A stretch of DNA of 48,940 nt, taken from the IMG/VR virus record IMGVR_UViG_3300032893_000076, positions 1-48,940 of that record; one strand, 5' to 3'. Source of the DNA: a virus. This document shows, piece by piece, positions 47,896-48,940 of this stretch. The notes under the pieces are model-generated. The model saw nothing but the letters and a program-made list of their open reading frames with translations. It was not told the origin of the DNA and did not search any database. The number at the start of each line of letters is the position of its first letter. Position 1 is the first letter of the stretch. The translations under genes and the position numbers were made by a program.

Positions 47896-48443
47896 CTAAC
47901 GGAAGAGAAATCGAGTTAAAGTTTCGTATTCATGGTTGGACGCTGGATAAATTGTATTACGACATACTTCAACAGCCTTTCATAAAACTTGAAAGAGCTC
48001 TGGCTACATGCAAGACACGAGATTATTACTTCCCTTGCCCTAAAGATTTGCAGATGCTGCGGCTAAGAGATTCTTATGGGACGGATGAACTTGGGTTTAG
48101 TAAACAGCTGCAAGAGTTGACTGTCAAACGTAAAGACACGGGAAGTAATTTCAACCGTCTTGAGACGAATGTAGAACTTAAATCTTGCAAGTCTATGTAT
48201 CAAGCTTTGGAATTATTATACGGCGAACCTTACGTTACAATCCATAAAGACGAACGAGTAATCTTCACACAAGATGGAATGATTATCTCACTTGCGATTG
48301 TTGAAGATGATCCGGATATATTCCTAGAGGTTGAAGGTCCGACGGAAGACAAAGTCAACCAATACGTTAGAGTTCTAGAGATCTGGTACAACATGCTGCC
48401 AGAACTTCGTAGTTTAATTGAGATATTCGGGGACGTGAACTAA
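47892..48443 (+). CDS. CYTH-domain phosphohydrolase (triphosphate tunnel enzyme)
   Basis: 183 residues. ExExK motif REIELK (E6, E8, K10), basic residues in MLRLRD, VKRKD and NRLETNVEL, and acidic FLEVEG near the end. These are the residues lining the tunnel of CYTH enzymes such as thiamine triphosphatase, inorganic triphosphatase and class IV adenylate cyclase. It lies beside the nuclease, SSB and ATPase genes. Substrate unknown; a nucleotide signal or triphosphate is likely. Confidence 0.8.
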   Translation: MTNGREIELKFRIHGWTLDKLYYDILQQPFIKLERALATCKTRDYYFPCPKDLQMLRLRDSYGTDELGFSKQLQELTVKRKDTGSNFNRLETNVELKSCKSMYQALELLYGEPYVTIHKDERVIFTQDGMIISLAIVEDDPDIFLEVEGPTEDKVNQYVRVLEIWYNMLPELRSLIEIFGDVN

Positions 48444-48940
48444 TGCGTTACACGAATAATCTTGGACTTCCAGAAGCAATCGTCGAAGCTGTTAAGAATG
48501 ATAAGTATTCGAAAGGTGACAGTCATATTTCGATTACAGGATTAATCGCTCCTCCGCGTATTCGAGTGTTGAAAAAGCTCCATGAGAAAGAACTTGAAGA
48601 AGACGTATCTGACAGAATTTGGAGTTTATTAGGACAGGTGACGCATGGAATACTTGAGCGGGCAAATAAACAAGCTTTATCTGAAGAAAGATTTTACATT
48701 GAAATCGACGGAGTCAAAGTCTCAGGTCAACTTGATGCGTATTATAATTCCGGACTCGTGCAAGACTACAAACTTGTGTCCCTATACCAGGTTAAAGACG
48801 GAGTCAAAAAAGAATACGAGCAACAACTTAATTCTTATGCTGCCCTTCTTCGTCATAATAATCTTGTGGTTAATAAATTGGAGCTTGTTTGCATACTTCG
48901 TGATTGGTCTAAGACGAAAGCAAGACAAGACGAAACAATC
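48443..48940 (+). CDS. PD-(D/E)XK nuclease, N-terminal part (continues at base 1)
   Basis: First 166 residues of the 280-residue nuclease. Helix with H68/E72 (QVTHGILE), then the active site D98 (GQLDAY) and D108-Y-K110 (VQDYK), the RecB/Cas4-type core. The gene overlaps the CYTH stop by one base. The rest, with the four-Cys cluster, is at 1-472. Confidence 0.88.
   Translation, partial: MRYTNNLGLPEAIVEAVKNDKYSKGDSHISITGLIAPPRIRVLKKLHEKELEEDVSDRIWSLLGQVTHGILERANKQALSEERFYIEIDGVKVSGQLDAYYNSGLVQDYKLVSLYQVKDGVKKEYEQQLNSYAALLRHNNLVVNKLELVCILRDWSKTKARQDETI
48814..48940. repeat. Direct terminal overlap (right copy)
   Basis: Exact copy of bases 1-127. Removing it gives a unique length of 48,813 bp and joins the two halves of the PD-(D/E)XK nuclease gene in frame. 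Confidence 0.93.

Overview
The window is the complete genome of a tailed DNA phage, circular or circularly permuted in assembly. Its first 127 bases (1-127) are repeated exactly as its last 127 (48814-48940), so the unique length is 48,813 bp and one gene (a RecB/Cas4-like nuclease) runs across the join. A sheath, tube, baseplate-J, spike, tape measure and frameshifted tail chaperone show a small contractile-tailed myophage. The host is not stated. A collagen-like lipoprotein, a Cys-rich secreted protein and many small lipoproteins resemble, from memory, secreted families of Bdellovibrionota, so a predatory delta-proteobacterium-like host is my best guess; this is inference only.

Layout. (1) 44581-48940 continuing into 1-5776, plus strand: small membrane proteins and lipoproteins, a 24-unit hexapeptide-repeat protein, a CYTH phosphohydrolase, then the DNA module: PD-(D/E)XK nuclease, SSB-like protein, RecA-fold ATPase, adenine/cytosine methyltransferase and family A DNA polymerase. 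(2) 5779-10225, plus: fibre-like virion proteins. (3) 10243-16767, plus: endonuclease VII, DEDD exonuclease, dNTP pyrophosphohydrolase, lipoproteins, zinc-binding small proteins, a tyrosine recombinase and a 2-oxoglutarate oxygenase. (4) 16768-18874, minus: lysis region with holin-like proteins, a GH24 endolysin and an exported trypsin-like protease. (5) 19042-44349, minus: tail fibres, baseplate, tape measure, chaperone, tube, sheath, neck, capsid, cement protein, protease/scaffold, Mu F-like protein, portal, large terminase and a likely small terminase.

Four plus-strand genes (18935, 34024, 40640, 42538) lie as islands inside the minus-strand late block. Most island genes, and two plus-strand operons (14368, 44980), are preceded by the same promoter-like element: two AATT-containing half-sites 11 bp apart, then a TAnnnT box at a fixed distance. 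Several minus-strand late genes instead have TAGCTT-N16/17-TATAAT, with the start codon so close to the -10 box that the mRNA would be leaderless. I take these to be two regulatory classes.

Three gene-free stretches lie around the terminase genes (40157-40639, 43203-44007, 44350-44580). The first holds a near-perfect three-way-junction fold and several strong hairpins; the second holds a long-range-paired candidate RNA ending in a 20-bp palindrome, plus AT-rich DNA that could serve as an origin. These, with the promoter family, are the least explained parts of the window.
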